Shown: positions 1-6,794 of the stretch, in pieces | Layout of the letters: each line of letters opens with the position of its first letter | Position numbering within the stretch: the first letter of the stretch is position 1 | Origin: an uncultured Alphaproteobacteria bacterium | Lineage (GTDB): Bacteria; Pseudomonadota; Alphaproteobacteria; CAAHEQ01; UBA3637 | Assembly (NCBI GenBank): GCA_947629595.1 | Contig: CANREI010000062.1 | Span: forward strand, 1-6,994 | Length of the DNA: 6,994 bases | Direction of reading: 5' to 3' | Program-made: the position numbers and the translations under genes | The notes under the pieces: model-generated | The model's input: only the letters and a program-made list of their open reading frames with translations | What the model was told of the DNA's origin: nothing | Databases searched by the model: none

Positions 1-396
1 CATCCGTATCTTGTGCCGGAAACATATCGGCAAATCAGAGTTCGCAGTAAACTGTATCAAAAAGAAGAATATATTTTGCAAAAATTAAACACAGGCGCTA
101 CAAAAGCAGCCATTGCGCGAGAATTGGGCGTAAGCAGGGAGGCCTTGTTTAACAAATTGGAGCAAATGGGCTGGCAGGAAACGAATCCGTATCGCAAAAA
201 GAAAATAGATTTAACTTTGTTTTTAAAAGCTTTCAATGAGGGAAAGACGTATCAGGAAATGGCGGGTCTTTTTCACTGTCATAAGCAAACCATTATCAAT
301 AAAGTGAAAGAATTGCAGTTAAGTCGATATAAAAAAAGCTCTCTCATGAATGAGAAAACGGTTGAAAAGCAGGTATCGGAGGGTTTGAGACAATGA
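1..396 (+). CDS. Double helix-turn-helix protein, 5' end outside the window
   Basis: The reading frame is open to the left edge, so the true start is probably upstream. A GTG at 13 is an alternative start, giving 127 residues, but nothing upstream is visible to support it. Counting from that GTG, two similar helix-turn-helix units lie at about residues 29-50 (ATKAAIARELGVSREALFNK) and 79-101 (TYQEMAGLFHCHKQTIINKV). The first resembles the HTH of resolvases and small DNA-binding regulators. The region between them is lysine-rich and the C-terminal tail is polar. A DNA-binding role is inferred from these units; no enzymatic domain is visible. The stop overlaps the next start as ATGA (393-396), so it is probably translated together with the polysaccharide genes and could regulate the locus. 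It could also be the C-terminal end of a larger protein. The DNA-binding call is fairly safe; the regulatory role is a guess. Confidence 0.7.
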   Translation, partial: HPYLVPETYRQIRVRSKLYQKEEYILQKLNTGATKAAIARELGVSREALFNKLEQMGWQETNPYRKKKIDLTLFLKAFNEGKTYQEMAGLFHCHKQTIINKVKELQLSRYKKSSLMNEKTVEKQVSEGLRQ

Positions 397-2042
397 AAAA
401 AATAAACACGCTCATATTAGCAGCCGGCAAGTTTGATGTGAAAAACATATCAGCGGGAATGATTACAGAAGTAGGCTTATTGCCCATTCGCGGCAAGCCT
501 GCCATCGGGTGGATTATCGATTCGGCAAAGAAAAACGGTGCAACGGATATTAAAATCGTGTTACGGCAAAACAATACGCGCCTCAGTCGATTTTTAAATT
601 ATCGATATCCGGAAGTGGAGCAGGTGTTGTTGGGTGAAAATGAAGAAATGGCCATATCATTGATTGCGCTGTTGAATTTATGTGAAAATACCGTTCCCAC
701 GCAAATTATTTTGGGTGATACGTTATTGCAAGGTGATTTTCCGACGGAGGGTGATGTTTTTTTATCGTCCGAACAAATTAAAGCGTCCAAAAATTGGTGT
801 TTGGTCGAAAAGAATGAAGAAAATCACATTGTGAAGGTTTATAACAAGCAGCGGGATGTTCCGTTAGAGGGAAAAGAGGCGCTCATCGGGTATTACAGAT
901 TTTCCGATACGAAATTGTTAAAAGAAATTGCACTCAATCAAATCAGCCGTAAAGATGAAGATTTTATGCAAATATTGATTCGATATAATCAAATCAAGCC
1001 CGTTGAAATTCAAACAACCGATCAATGGTATGATTTCGGGCATATCAGCGGTGCGGTGCAAGCGCGATTGGGCTTATTTTCCGCGCGCGAATTTAATTCT
1101 TTGAAAGTTGATGCGATTCGGGGAACCATTACCAAAACATCGGGCAAAAAGCAAAAATTGTTGGACGAAGTTTATTGGTATCAGGCCTTACCGCCGGAAT
1201 TAAGCAGTTTTGTGCCGCGCGTGTTTAACGTGACGGAATGCGCGGAAAGCGTGAGCGTGGAAATGGAGTTATACGGATATATGAGTTTGGCGGAAACGTT
1301 TTTATACGGCTCGAACAATTTGGAAGATTGGTATAACATTACGGAAGCGCTGTTAAAAGTGCACGGTGTTTTTGAAAAATATACCACCGCGCCCGATTAT
1401 GAAGAGCTGAAAGAAATTTATGCATGTAAAACGCAAACGCGCCTTAATGAAATAAAAGAAAAAGTGCCGCACGTGGCCAAAATGATGACGGGAGATGATT
1501 TGATTATCAATCAAAAGCGCTATCGCAATTACAATCTGTTGCGCGAAGCCATGGAAAAAGAAACGGAAAAGCTGTTGCACTATGACAAGCGCACCATTGT
1601 TCACGGAGATTATTGTTTTTCCAACATTTTGTTTGATCCCATGCATTATATTTTTAAGGTGGTTGATCCGCGCGGACGCTTTAAAACGCAAACAATTTAC
1701 GGTGATCCCCGTTATGACATTGCTAAGTTAAGACACAGCATTGTCGGGTTGTATGACTTTATTGTGGCGGGATTATATAAGATAAAACAGACGGATCAAA
1801 ATCAATATACGTTTCAAATTTCAACACCGTTGATCACGGCCAAACTGGAACCGTTTTTCGATCGGTTAATCCAAACGTTCGGATATAATCCGAAAGAAAT
1901 AAAATTCATTGAAGCGCTGTTGTTTTTAACGATGATACCGCTGCACGGCGATGATGAAGAACGGCAACGGGCATTTTACTTAACGAGTATACGCAAATTA
2001 AACGAGGTATTGTATGATGAAGAAATTACGGATATGCATTGA
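393..2042 (+). CDS. Bifunctional nucleotidyltransferase / APH-choline-kinase-like phosphotransferase
   Basis: This is a 549-residue cytoplasmic two-domain protein. Residues 1 to about 225 look like a nucleotidyltransferase of the sugar-phosphate/LicC type: LILAAGK at 7-13, RGKPAIGW at 33-40, ILGD at 106-109 and WYDFGH at 212-217. Residues from about 245 on resemble the aminoglycoside phosphotransferase/choline kinase fold, with the catalytic-loop motif HGDYCFSNIL at 404-413 (D406, N411), the metal-binding DPRG at 425-428 and GDPRYDIAKL at 437-446. By family knowledge such fusions phosphorylate a small molecule and couple it to a nucleotide for surface-polysaccharide decoration; the substrate cannot be read from sequence. 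Oddly, the N-terminal domain lacks the usual GxGxR arginine and the PK lysine: AAGKFD replaces the loop and EVGLLP stands where the lysine normally sits. The nucleotidyl transfer step may therefore be altered or lost. The start is supported by GGAGGG at 378-383. It overlaps the upstream gene by 4 bases and the downstream one by 29. Confidence 0.82.
   Translation: MKKINTLILAAGKFDVKNISAGMITEVGLLPIRGKPAIGWIIDSAKKNGATDIKIVLRQNNTRLSRFLNYRYPEVEQVLLGENEEMAISLIALLNLCENTVPTQIILGDTLLQGDFPTEGDVFLSSEQIKASKNWCLVEKNEENHIVKVYNKQRDVPLEGKEALIGYYRFSDTKLLKEIALNQISRKDEDFMQILIRYNQIKPVEIQTTDQWYDFGHISGAVQARLGLFSAREFNSLKVDAIRGTITKTSGKKQKLLDEVYWYQALPPELSSFVPRVFNVTECAESVSVEMELYGYMSLAETFLYGSNNLEDWYNITEALLKVHGVFEKYTTAPDYEELKEIYACKTQTRLNEIKEKVPHVAKMMTGDDLIINQKRYRNYNLLREAMEKETEKLLHYDKRTIVHGDYCFSNILFDPMHYIFKVVDPRGRFKTQTIYGDPRYDIAKLRHSIVGLYDFIVAGLYKIKQTDQNQYTFQISTPLITAKLEPFFDRLIQTFGYNPKEIKFIEALLFLTMIPLHGDDEERQRAFYLTSIRKLNEVLYDEEITDMH
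2004..2007 (+). promoter_or_regulatory. Ribosome binding site for the HAD phosphatase, inside the preceding gene
   Basis: GAGG lies 6 bases before the ATG at 2014 and 9 bases before the in-frame ATG at 2017. Both starts are usable. The 2017 start gives the compact N terminus MKKLRICIDLDGT typical of the family and a slightly better spacing. The site sits in the coding sequence of the kinase fusion, so initiation is probably coupled to its translation. Confidence 0.5.
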
Positions 2043-2391
2043 TTTAGACGGCACAATTTGTGACATTCGGCAAGAGGGCGAAAGCTATGCCGATGTGAAA
2101 GTAAAGCCCTATGCGGCCGAGCGAATCAAGGCGTTACGGGCTGCGGGACACACCGTTATTATTTACACCGCCCGAAATATGGGAACAAGCGGGCATAACG
2201 TGGGAAAAGCGTTAAAGAATATCGGAAAAATAACGTTTGAGTGGCTGGAAAAAAACAAAATCGAATATGATGAAATTTTTTTCGGCAAACCGAACGCCGA
2301 TATTATGATAGATGATCGCGCTTTTCGGTTTCAAGATAATTGGAATAAAATAACGGAAGAAGAACTGATGTTAAATGCAAAGGAAAAGTAA
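2014..2391 (+). CDS. HAD-superfamily capsule biosynthesis phosphatase (EcbF/BcbF-like)
   Basis: This 125-residue (or 124 from the second ATG) protein has the complete short HAD core. Motif I is DLDGT at 10-14, with D10 the expected nucleophile and D12 the acid/base. Motif II is YTARNM at 51-56 with T52. GKP at 91-93 gives the motif III lysine K92, and IDDRA at 99-103 gives the motif IV aspartates. There is no cap domain, which matches the length and motif spacing I recall for the EcbF/BcbF capsule phosphatases. By family knowledge it is a cytoplasmic phosphatase acting on a small phosphorylated precursor; the precise substrate is not known from sequence. It starts 29 bases inside the kinase fusion and its TAA overlaps the next ATG by one base (TAATG, 2389-2393). 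It therefore probably acts in the same activation pathway as its two neighbours. Confidence 0.85.
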   Translation: MMKKLRICIDLDGTICDIRQEGESYADVKVKPYAAERIKALRAAGHTVIIYTARNMGTSGHNVGKALKNIGKITFEWLEKNKIEYDEIFFGKPNADIMIDDRAFRFQDNWNKITEEELMLNAKEK

Positions 2392-3110
2392 TGATTAATA
2401 TTATCATACCCATGGCGGGTGCTGGAAGTCGCTTTAAAGCGGAAGGATATAAAAAACCGAAGCCGTTTACAGACGTGAACGGAAAAATGATGATTGAACG
2501 CGTGTTAAACGGTGTGCAATATCCGAACGCGCATTATACGTTAATCATACAAAAAGCGTTTGAGGAAGAAAACAAAAAAGAATTGCAAAAAATAAAGAAC
2601 GTGGCGTATATCAGTGTGGAAAAACTCACGCAGGGCGCTTGTTGTACGGCATTGGCGGCGCATGAAATAATCAATAACGATTATGGCGTTGTGTTTGTTG
2701 ATTCGGATAATGTTTTTAATCCTTTGGCATTTCAGGCGTTTGTGAATGATTGTTTTCATCGGAAATTAGACGGCAGTTTGTTAACGGTAAATGCCTCTGA
2801 CCCTTGTTATTCTTATGCGCAAACAAATGCAGAAGGGGTCGTAATACAAACAAGGGAAAAAGAGGTGATTTCCCATCACGCCATAACGGGCGCATATATG
2901 TTTGCGCGTGGCAAAAATTTTGTTGATTGTGCCATGGAAATGCTGATATACGGGGAACGAACGAAAAATGAATTTTATATGAGCAATGTGTATAATATTG
3001 CCGTTAAAAGGGGCTTAAAAACAGGGGTATACGATATTGATTTAAACGATTGGCACTGTCTTGGCACCCCTAAGCAATTACAGGCGTATTTAAAGGAGAA
3101 AAAACAATGA
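2391..3110 (+). CDS. Nucleotidyltransferase (sugar-phosphate/cytidylyltransferase type)
   Basis: This 239-residue protein is a single GT-A-fold nucleotidyltransferase. It has the full signature missing from the fusion upstream: AGAGSRF at 9-15 (nucleotide-binding loop with arginine) and KPKPF at 22-26, followed by GKMMIERV at 31-38. The metal-binding acidic pair is VDSDN at 103-107. ITGAYMF (165-171), FYMSNVYN (195-202) and DWHCLGTP (220-227) complete the family pattern. The expected reaction is NTP plus a phosphorylated sugar or small alcohol giving an NDP-activated precursor and pyrophosphate. The family includes dTDP-glucose pyrophosphorylase-like enzymes and the capsule enzymes that sit next to EcbF/BcbF-type phosphatases or in the Campylobacter phosphoramidate locus; none of the other phosphoramidate genes is visible here. 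The start follows an AAAGGA at 2379-2384 and overlaps the phosphatase stop. Its stop overlaps the acyltransferase start as ATGA (3107-3110). Family call firm, substrate open. Confidence 0.87.
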   Translation: MINIIIPMAGAGSRFKAEGYKKPKPFTDVNGKMMIERVLNGVQYPNAHYTLIIQKAFEEENKKELQKIKNVAYISVEKLTQGACCTALAAHEIINNDYGVVFVDSDNVFNPLAFQAFVNDCFHRKLDGSLLTVNASDPCYSYAQTNAEGVVIQTREKEVISHHAITGAYMFARGKNFVDCAMEMLIYGERTKNEFYMSNVYNIAVKRGLKTGVYDIDLNDWHCLGTPKQLQAYLKEKKQ

Positions 3111-4048
3111 GTGTGAATGGAACATTAAATCGAATTTACGCTTTTGATATTTTAAAATTTTTCGGAGCAATCGGAATAGCTTTGTTGCATTATGATTGGC
3201 ATCTTATTCCGCAGGGTTTTTTATTGGTAGAAATGTTTTTTATGCTGAGTGGTTTTTGTTTATATCTTAATATAAACAATTACATGAGCAGTAATCTTAA
3301 AATGCTGTTAGTTAAAAGACTTAAAAGTTTTTATATCTTGTATATAATAGCTTTATTCGGACAAATGATTGTGACCGAACACCTGTTTTCTTTGGCGAAT
3401 TTTTTAAATGCAATATTCTTTCTGGATTCAATCGGATTGGCAAAAAGATATGCTTATGGTGCTTGGTGGTTTTTAGGTGTTTGGTTGTTTTGTTATTTGT
3501 TTTATGTAAATTTATTTCGTGTTTGTTCTAAAAAAATATCTGTTTTAATTATTTTTGTTATCGTGTTTATGGGTTTATGTTCAATTTACACATATTCACC
3601 CGGACATAATTTAAATTTGGTGGATCAAATAAATATTGGACCATTTCAATTCGGATTGATTCGTGGTTTTGTCGGAATTGGTTTTGGAATATTATTAAGT
3701 TACTTTATTGAACATATGCCTAAAACGAATTCGTATTTACCTGTTTTAGTAATGGGAATGAGTTTAATTTTATTGTTAACATACCTTTGTGCTTCTGCTT
3801 CATCAGCTTATGATTTGTTAAATTATATTGTGGTTGCTTTAATTATTTCCTGCATTTATTTATCAACAAATCAATGCATACATTTTATGAATATATTGGG
3901 CGAAAGATTTAAAAATGTTTTTTCTCTTTCATTAGCAATTTATATTTTTCATCCGATTGTTATTCATGCTTTAAAAAGAGTACTGCAAAATTACCCCCCC
4001 CCCCACTTTTTTACATTTCGGCGGTTCTTGTCGTTGCTGCGATTATAA
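3107..4048 (+). CDS. Acyltransferase 3 (OafA-like) membrane O-acyltransferase, phase-variable, OFF-length tract
   Basis: This integral inner-membrane protein probably transfers an acetyl or other acyl group to a surface polysaccharide. Family marks are the N-terminal AFDILKFFGAIGIALLHYDW (12-31) with H28, VEMFFMLSGF at 41-50, AWWFLGVWLF at 119-128 and SLSLAIYIFHPIVI at 273-286. About nine hydrophobic segments are visible. The frame as written has 313 residues and ends in a polar, arginine-rich tail (about 300-313) with no membrane helix. This tail follows an 11-C run at 3994-4004. Adding one C (330 residues) or removing two (329) replaces the tail with a hydrophobic helix and moves the stop to 4096-4098. 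The gene is therefore probably phase-variable and read here out of frame. AAGGAG at 3093-3098 and an ATGA overlap support the start. GC is visibly lower than in the genes upstream. A homopolymer base-count error in the assembly would give the same picture. Confidence 0.85.
   Translation: MSVNGTLNRIYAFDILKFFGAIGIALLHYDWHLIPQGFLLVEMFFMLSGFCLYLNINNYMSSNLKMLLVKRLKSFYILYIIALFGQMIVTEHLFSLANFLNAIFFLDSIGLAKRYAYGAWWFLGVWLFCYLFYVNLFRVCSKKISVLIIFVIVFMGLCSIYTYSPGHNLNLVDQINIGPFQFGLIRGFVGIGFGILLSYFIEHMPKTNSYLPVLVMGMSLILLLTYLCASASSAYDLLNYIVVALIISCIYLSTNQCIHFMNILGERFKNVFSLSLAIYIFHPIVIHALKRVLQNYPPPHFFTFRRFLSLLRL
3994..4004. repeat. Homopolymeric C11 tract (candidate contingency repeat)
   Basis: Eleven uninterrupted C residues lie within the 3' part of the acyltransferase gene, in surroundings that are mostly A and T. 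Runs of this length on either strand are established sites of slipped-strand mispairing in surface-structure genes, as with the poly-G/C tracts of Campylobacter and Neisseria. At length 11 the downstream frame is polar and stops at 4048. At 12 or 9 it encodes a membrane helix and stops at 4098. At 10 or 13 it encodes a short cysteine-containing polar tail that stops at 4085. Confidence 0.88.
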
Positions 4049-4098
4049 AGCAAATACAAGATTTATGTCTTTTATATATAAATAAAAAAGGAAAATAA
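4006..4098 (+). other. Alternative 3' end of the acyltransferase in the shifted (ON) frame
   Basis: This stretch is reached only if the C tract has 12 or 9 bases. It encodes 30 residues beginning LFYISAVLVVAAIIKQ and ending in a lysine-rich, short cytoplasmic-type tail before TAA at 4096-4098. The hydrophobic stretch followed by positive charge is what the missing last membrane helix of an acyltransferase 3 protein should look like. The other two frames here are polar. The remaining bases to the next gene (4099-4137) contain only its ribosome binding site. Confidence 0.72.
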
Positions 4099-4137
4099 AA
4101 AATGTCATATTAAACTCATCATATATGGAGAAATATA

Positions 4138-4791
4138 ATGATTATTAAAGGATATAACAATCATGTTATAATATGGGAAAAAGGATTTTCAAAAGAATTA
4201 ACGGCACAAGATAATGTGAAGGGATTTTCGGAAATTCGTATTGAAGGAAATGATAATATATTAGAATTGGAATTTCCTATAAATGCGCAAAACAGTACAA
4301 TACATATAATAGGAAATTCTTCTTTTTGTAAAATTTGTTCTACATTTAAATTTTTAAATAATTTTATATATATGTTTGAAGGTAATAATCAACTGTTTAT
4401 TGATAAAAATACCAGTATCCGTGATACACGCATAGGATTGGGGGTAGATTCTCAAGTTAGGATTGGATTTGAGTGTATGATAGCAGAGGCAAATATCAGG
4501 GGAACGGACTTTCATACGATTATAGATATAACTAATAGTGAAATTATTAATAGGCCCAAACGTGTACTTTCTATTGGTAATAAATGTTGGATTGGGGAAG
4601 GTTGTCGCATTCTAAAAAATGCAATTATTCCTGATAACTGCATTATCGGTGCCGGTAGTGTTGTAGCTAAAGAGTTTAATGATACAAACTGTATTATTGC
4701 GGGAAATCCTGCAAAGGTCATAAAAGAGAAAATTGCTTGGGATCGTAATATTATATCAGAATATACCAAAAATGGTCCTTATAAATATTAA
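4138..4791 (+). CDS. Left-handed beta-helix (hexapeptide repeat) O-acetyltransferase, WcaF/Maa-like
   Basis: This 217-residue soluble protein probably transfers acetyl from acetyl-CoA to a sugar of the surface polysaccharide, acting as a trimer as usual for the family. Residues 1 to about 110 are degenerate beta-helix coils rich in isoleucine and asparagine/glycine turns. The active-site loop is RGTDFHTIID (121-130) with H126 the likely catalytic base. Clear hexapeptide coils follow: LSIGNKCWIGEGCRILKN (144-161) and NCIIGAGSVVAK (167-178). The C-terminal signature AGNPAKVIKEKIAW (188-201) is also typical. GGAG at 4127-4130, 7 bases before the ATG, supports the start. It sits between the membrane acyltransferase and a glycosyltransferase, so the locus has two acyl-transfer enzymes of unrelated fold. 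Its low GC matches those neighbours. The acetyl donor and sugar acceptor are inferred from family, not seen. Confidence 0.86.
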   Translation: MIIKGYNNHVIIWEKGFSKELTAQDNVKGFSEIRIEGNDNILELEFPINAQNSTIHIIGNSSFCKICSTFKFLNNFIYMFEGNNQLFIDKNTSIRDTRIGLGVDSQVRIGFECMIAEANIRGTDFHTIIDITNSEIINRPKRVLSIGNKCWIGEGCRILKNAIIPDNCIIGAGSVVAKEFNDTNCIIAGNPAKVIKEKIAWDRNIISEYTKNGPYKY

Positions 4792-4820
4792 ATATGTCAA
4801 TCTAATAAAGGAGTAAATGA

Positions 4821-6794
4821 ATGAAACCGATTATCCCGATTACTTTTTCTGTTGATGATAATTATGTAAAGCATGCTTCTGTTGTTATCAACTCTATTCT
4901 ATCTAATTCAAGTAAAGAATATCATTATGAATTTATTATTTTTGATAATGGTATTTTAGATAAAACAAAAAAGTTATTGCAAAAAAGTTTAAAAAATTAT
5001 CAAAACGCATCAGTTCGATTTTTGGATTTGCGTGTGAAAACATCAAAGTTTTTAACAACAAATATTCAGTCTGCCGCTATTTTTGATCGGTTATTCATTC
5101 CTGAAGTTCTTAAAAAATATGATAAAGTCATACAAATGGATGCTGATATGGTTGTGTTAGATGATATATCAAAGCTATACAACGAAGATATATCGGGGGT
5201 TTATGTCGGTTGTGTTGTAGACAGATTTATTCAACAACATATTAAAGATAAAGATTCCGTATGGCTTCGAGATGTTCCTCAATTACAGAAATATAATTGG
5301 AAAACTTATATTAAAAATTATCTTAAATTAAATAAACCGACCGAATATTTTAATGCCGGTATGATGTTGATGAATTTAAAATTAATGCGGAAAGATAAAA
5401 TTTCTAAAAAATTGATAGATTATCTTCAAAAACATCAACCTTTGGCTTTGTGTGATCAAGATGCTTTAAATGCTGTTATTCAAGATAAAAAGAAAATATT
5501 ATCCCCTCATTGGAATTTTGTAATAGATTTTTCAATTATTTATCCGGACGATATTTATTCCAAAACAAAAAATGAGCCGTTAGGCATTATTCATCGGAAA
5601 TTATGGGATAATAATTATTTATTGGGATACAGTGATTATTATTATCAATATTTACCTAAAGAATTCAGTAATATTCAATATCGAGTACCCAAAGAAATAA
5701 AAGAAGAAGATATTACATTTGTTTGTACTGGCAAAATTTTCACAAAAGGTATTTTTACCACAAAAAAGTCTCTTCAATCTGTCAGAAAATATTTTCCGAA
5801 ATCAAAAATAATTCTCTCCACTTGGGAAGGGGAAGATTTAAGTTCCGTACAAGGTTTGTGTAATGAAATAGTTGTTAATCCTTTGATGAGACCGACGTAT
5901 TGGGCTCATTTGGAAAGTTGCCCATGGAAAGCGCTTAATACCTATGATTTACAACAATATTCTGTTCATAAAGGATTAAAAGCTTGTAAAACAAAATATG
6001 CTGTTAGATTTAGAACGGATTTCATTCTTCGAAATAGAAATTTTTTTAAGGAGTATCTTAGATTTAATAAAATATTTAATAAATATGAAGCTGATTGTCA
6101 AATTTTTGAAGAACGTGTACTTATTCATGAAACATTAACAATCAATCCGCATATTGGTGATTTGGGATTCACACAACATCCGGCAGATGTATTCCATTTC
6201 GGATTGACATCAGATTTACTGAAACTGTGGGATGGAGGTGTTATGCCTCGGTCAGTTTATAATTATTTTAATGAAGGACATCAAGAGCCAAACCCGTGCT
6301 TTTTTGCCAGCCAATATATTATTGAACAATATTTATGGGTTGCTTTATTGGAAAGATGCAGAAAAACAGCCGGTGTGCCGAGTTATTATTTGGCAAAAAA
6401 TTCTGAATTGATTGAGTTAACCGATAGATTTTTTATTTCAAATTTTATTATTTTAGATGAGAAATTACTGGGAATTTCTTCTAAATTTGATAAAATTCAA
6501 TATTCTCAAAAATATCGATTTTTTTCATTAAGACATTTTTGTGAGCGGTATTTAAATTTTATAGATAAATGTAGCGAAAATGTAAAAAATATTATTAAGT
6601 TATGCGATGATATAGAGAAAAGTAGAAATGATATGATTACTTTTTTAATCCCATTTCAAAAAATTTATAACATGATAACAAACTCTGTCTGTTTTCATAA
6701 GATAAAACAAATATTTCAATGGTTGATTTTACCTCTTTTATCATTGATATATCTAATTAAATATTATAAAATTTTATATAAGAGGTTGAAATAA
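4821..6794 (+). CDS. Two-domain glycosyltransferase: N-terminal GT8, C-terminal WavE-like
   Basis: This 657-residue protein probably adds sugars to LPS, LOS or capsule at the inner face of the membrane. Residues 1 to about 275 form a GT8 (WaaI/WaaJ-type) domain: ITFSVDDNYV at 7-16, the metal-binding DAD at 107-109 in QMDADMVVLDD, YFNAGMMLMNL at 176-186, DQDALN at 213-218 and a C-terminal histidine H258 in IIHRKLW. GT8 enzymes are retaining and usually transfer galactose or glucose. From about 297 a WavE-family LPS-biosynthesis domain begins: DITFVCTG (297-304), SVRKYFPKSKIILSTW (320-335) and KYAVRFRTDF (392-401). The extreme C terminus has a hydrophobic stretch (633-646) followed by lysines, which may be a membrane contact. 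AAAGGAG at 4807-4813 gives the start; an ATG at 4817 is out of frame. The gene is the most AT-rich part of the window. Specificity of either domain cannot be read. Confidence 0.85.
   Translation: MKPIIPITFSVDDNYVKHASVVINSILSNSSKEYHYEFIIFDNGILDKTKKLLQKSLKNYQNASVRFLDLRVKTSKFLTTNIQSAAIFDRLFIPEVLKKYDKVIQMDADMVVLDDISKLYNEDISGVYVGCVVDRFIQQHIKDKDSVWLRDVPQLQKYNWKTYIKNYLKLNKPTEYFNAGMMLMNLKLMRKDKISKKLIDYLQKHQPLALCDQDALNAVIQDKKKILSPHWNFVIDFSIIYPDDIYSKTKNEPLGIIHRKLWDNNYLLGYSDYYYQYLPKEFSNIQYRVPKEIKEEDITFVCTGKIFTKGIFTTKKSLQSVRKYFPKSKIILSTWEGEDLSSVQGLCNEIVVNPLMRPTYWAHLESCPWKALNTYDLQQYSVHKGLKACKTKYAVRFRTDFILRNRNFFKEYLRFNKIFNKYEADCQIFEERVLIHETLTINPHIGDLGFTQHPADVFHFGLTSDLLKLWDGGVMPRSVYNYFNEGHQEPNPCFFASQYIIEQYLWVALLERCRKTAGVPSYYLAKNSELIELTDRFFISNFIILDEKLLGISSKFDKIQYSQKYRFFSLRHFCERYLNFIDKCSENVKNIIKLCDDIEKSRNDMITFLIPFQKIYNMITNSVCFHKIKQIFQWLILPLLSLIYLIKYYKILYKRLK

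Noticed and set aside
1353..1691. Reverse-strand open frame of 112 residues
   Set aside because: It lies wholly within the kinase fusion, whose motifs are clear on the + strand, and its product has no recognisable motif.
3994..4048. Acyltransferase as a simple pseudogene
   Set aside because: The frame is intact for nearly 300 residues and the only lesion is at the C tract, which is reversible. A base-calling error in the homopolymer remains possible.
4049..4137. Possible promoter in the AT-rich gap before the acetyltransferase (TATATA-like boxes)
   Set aside because: TATA-like words are expected by chance at this base composition, and no matching -35 box at proper spacing is convincing.
4153..4170. 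Inverted repeat TATAAC / GTTATA with a six-base loop just inside the acetyltransferase gene
   Set aside because: It is a six-base AT-rich stem within codons, likely by chance, with no T run or operator-like context.
4512..4769. Reverse-strand open frame of 85 residues within the acetyltransferase gene
   Set aside because: It is antisense to the hexapeptide-repeat coils and the GNPAKV signature. Its hydrophobic look comes from the opposite-strand codons.
4817..4819. ATG four bases before the GT8-WavE start
   Set aside because: It is in a different frame from the 657-residue protein. The ATG at 4821 has proper spacing from the AAAGGAG.
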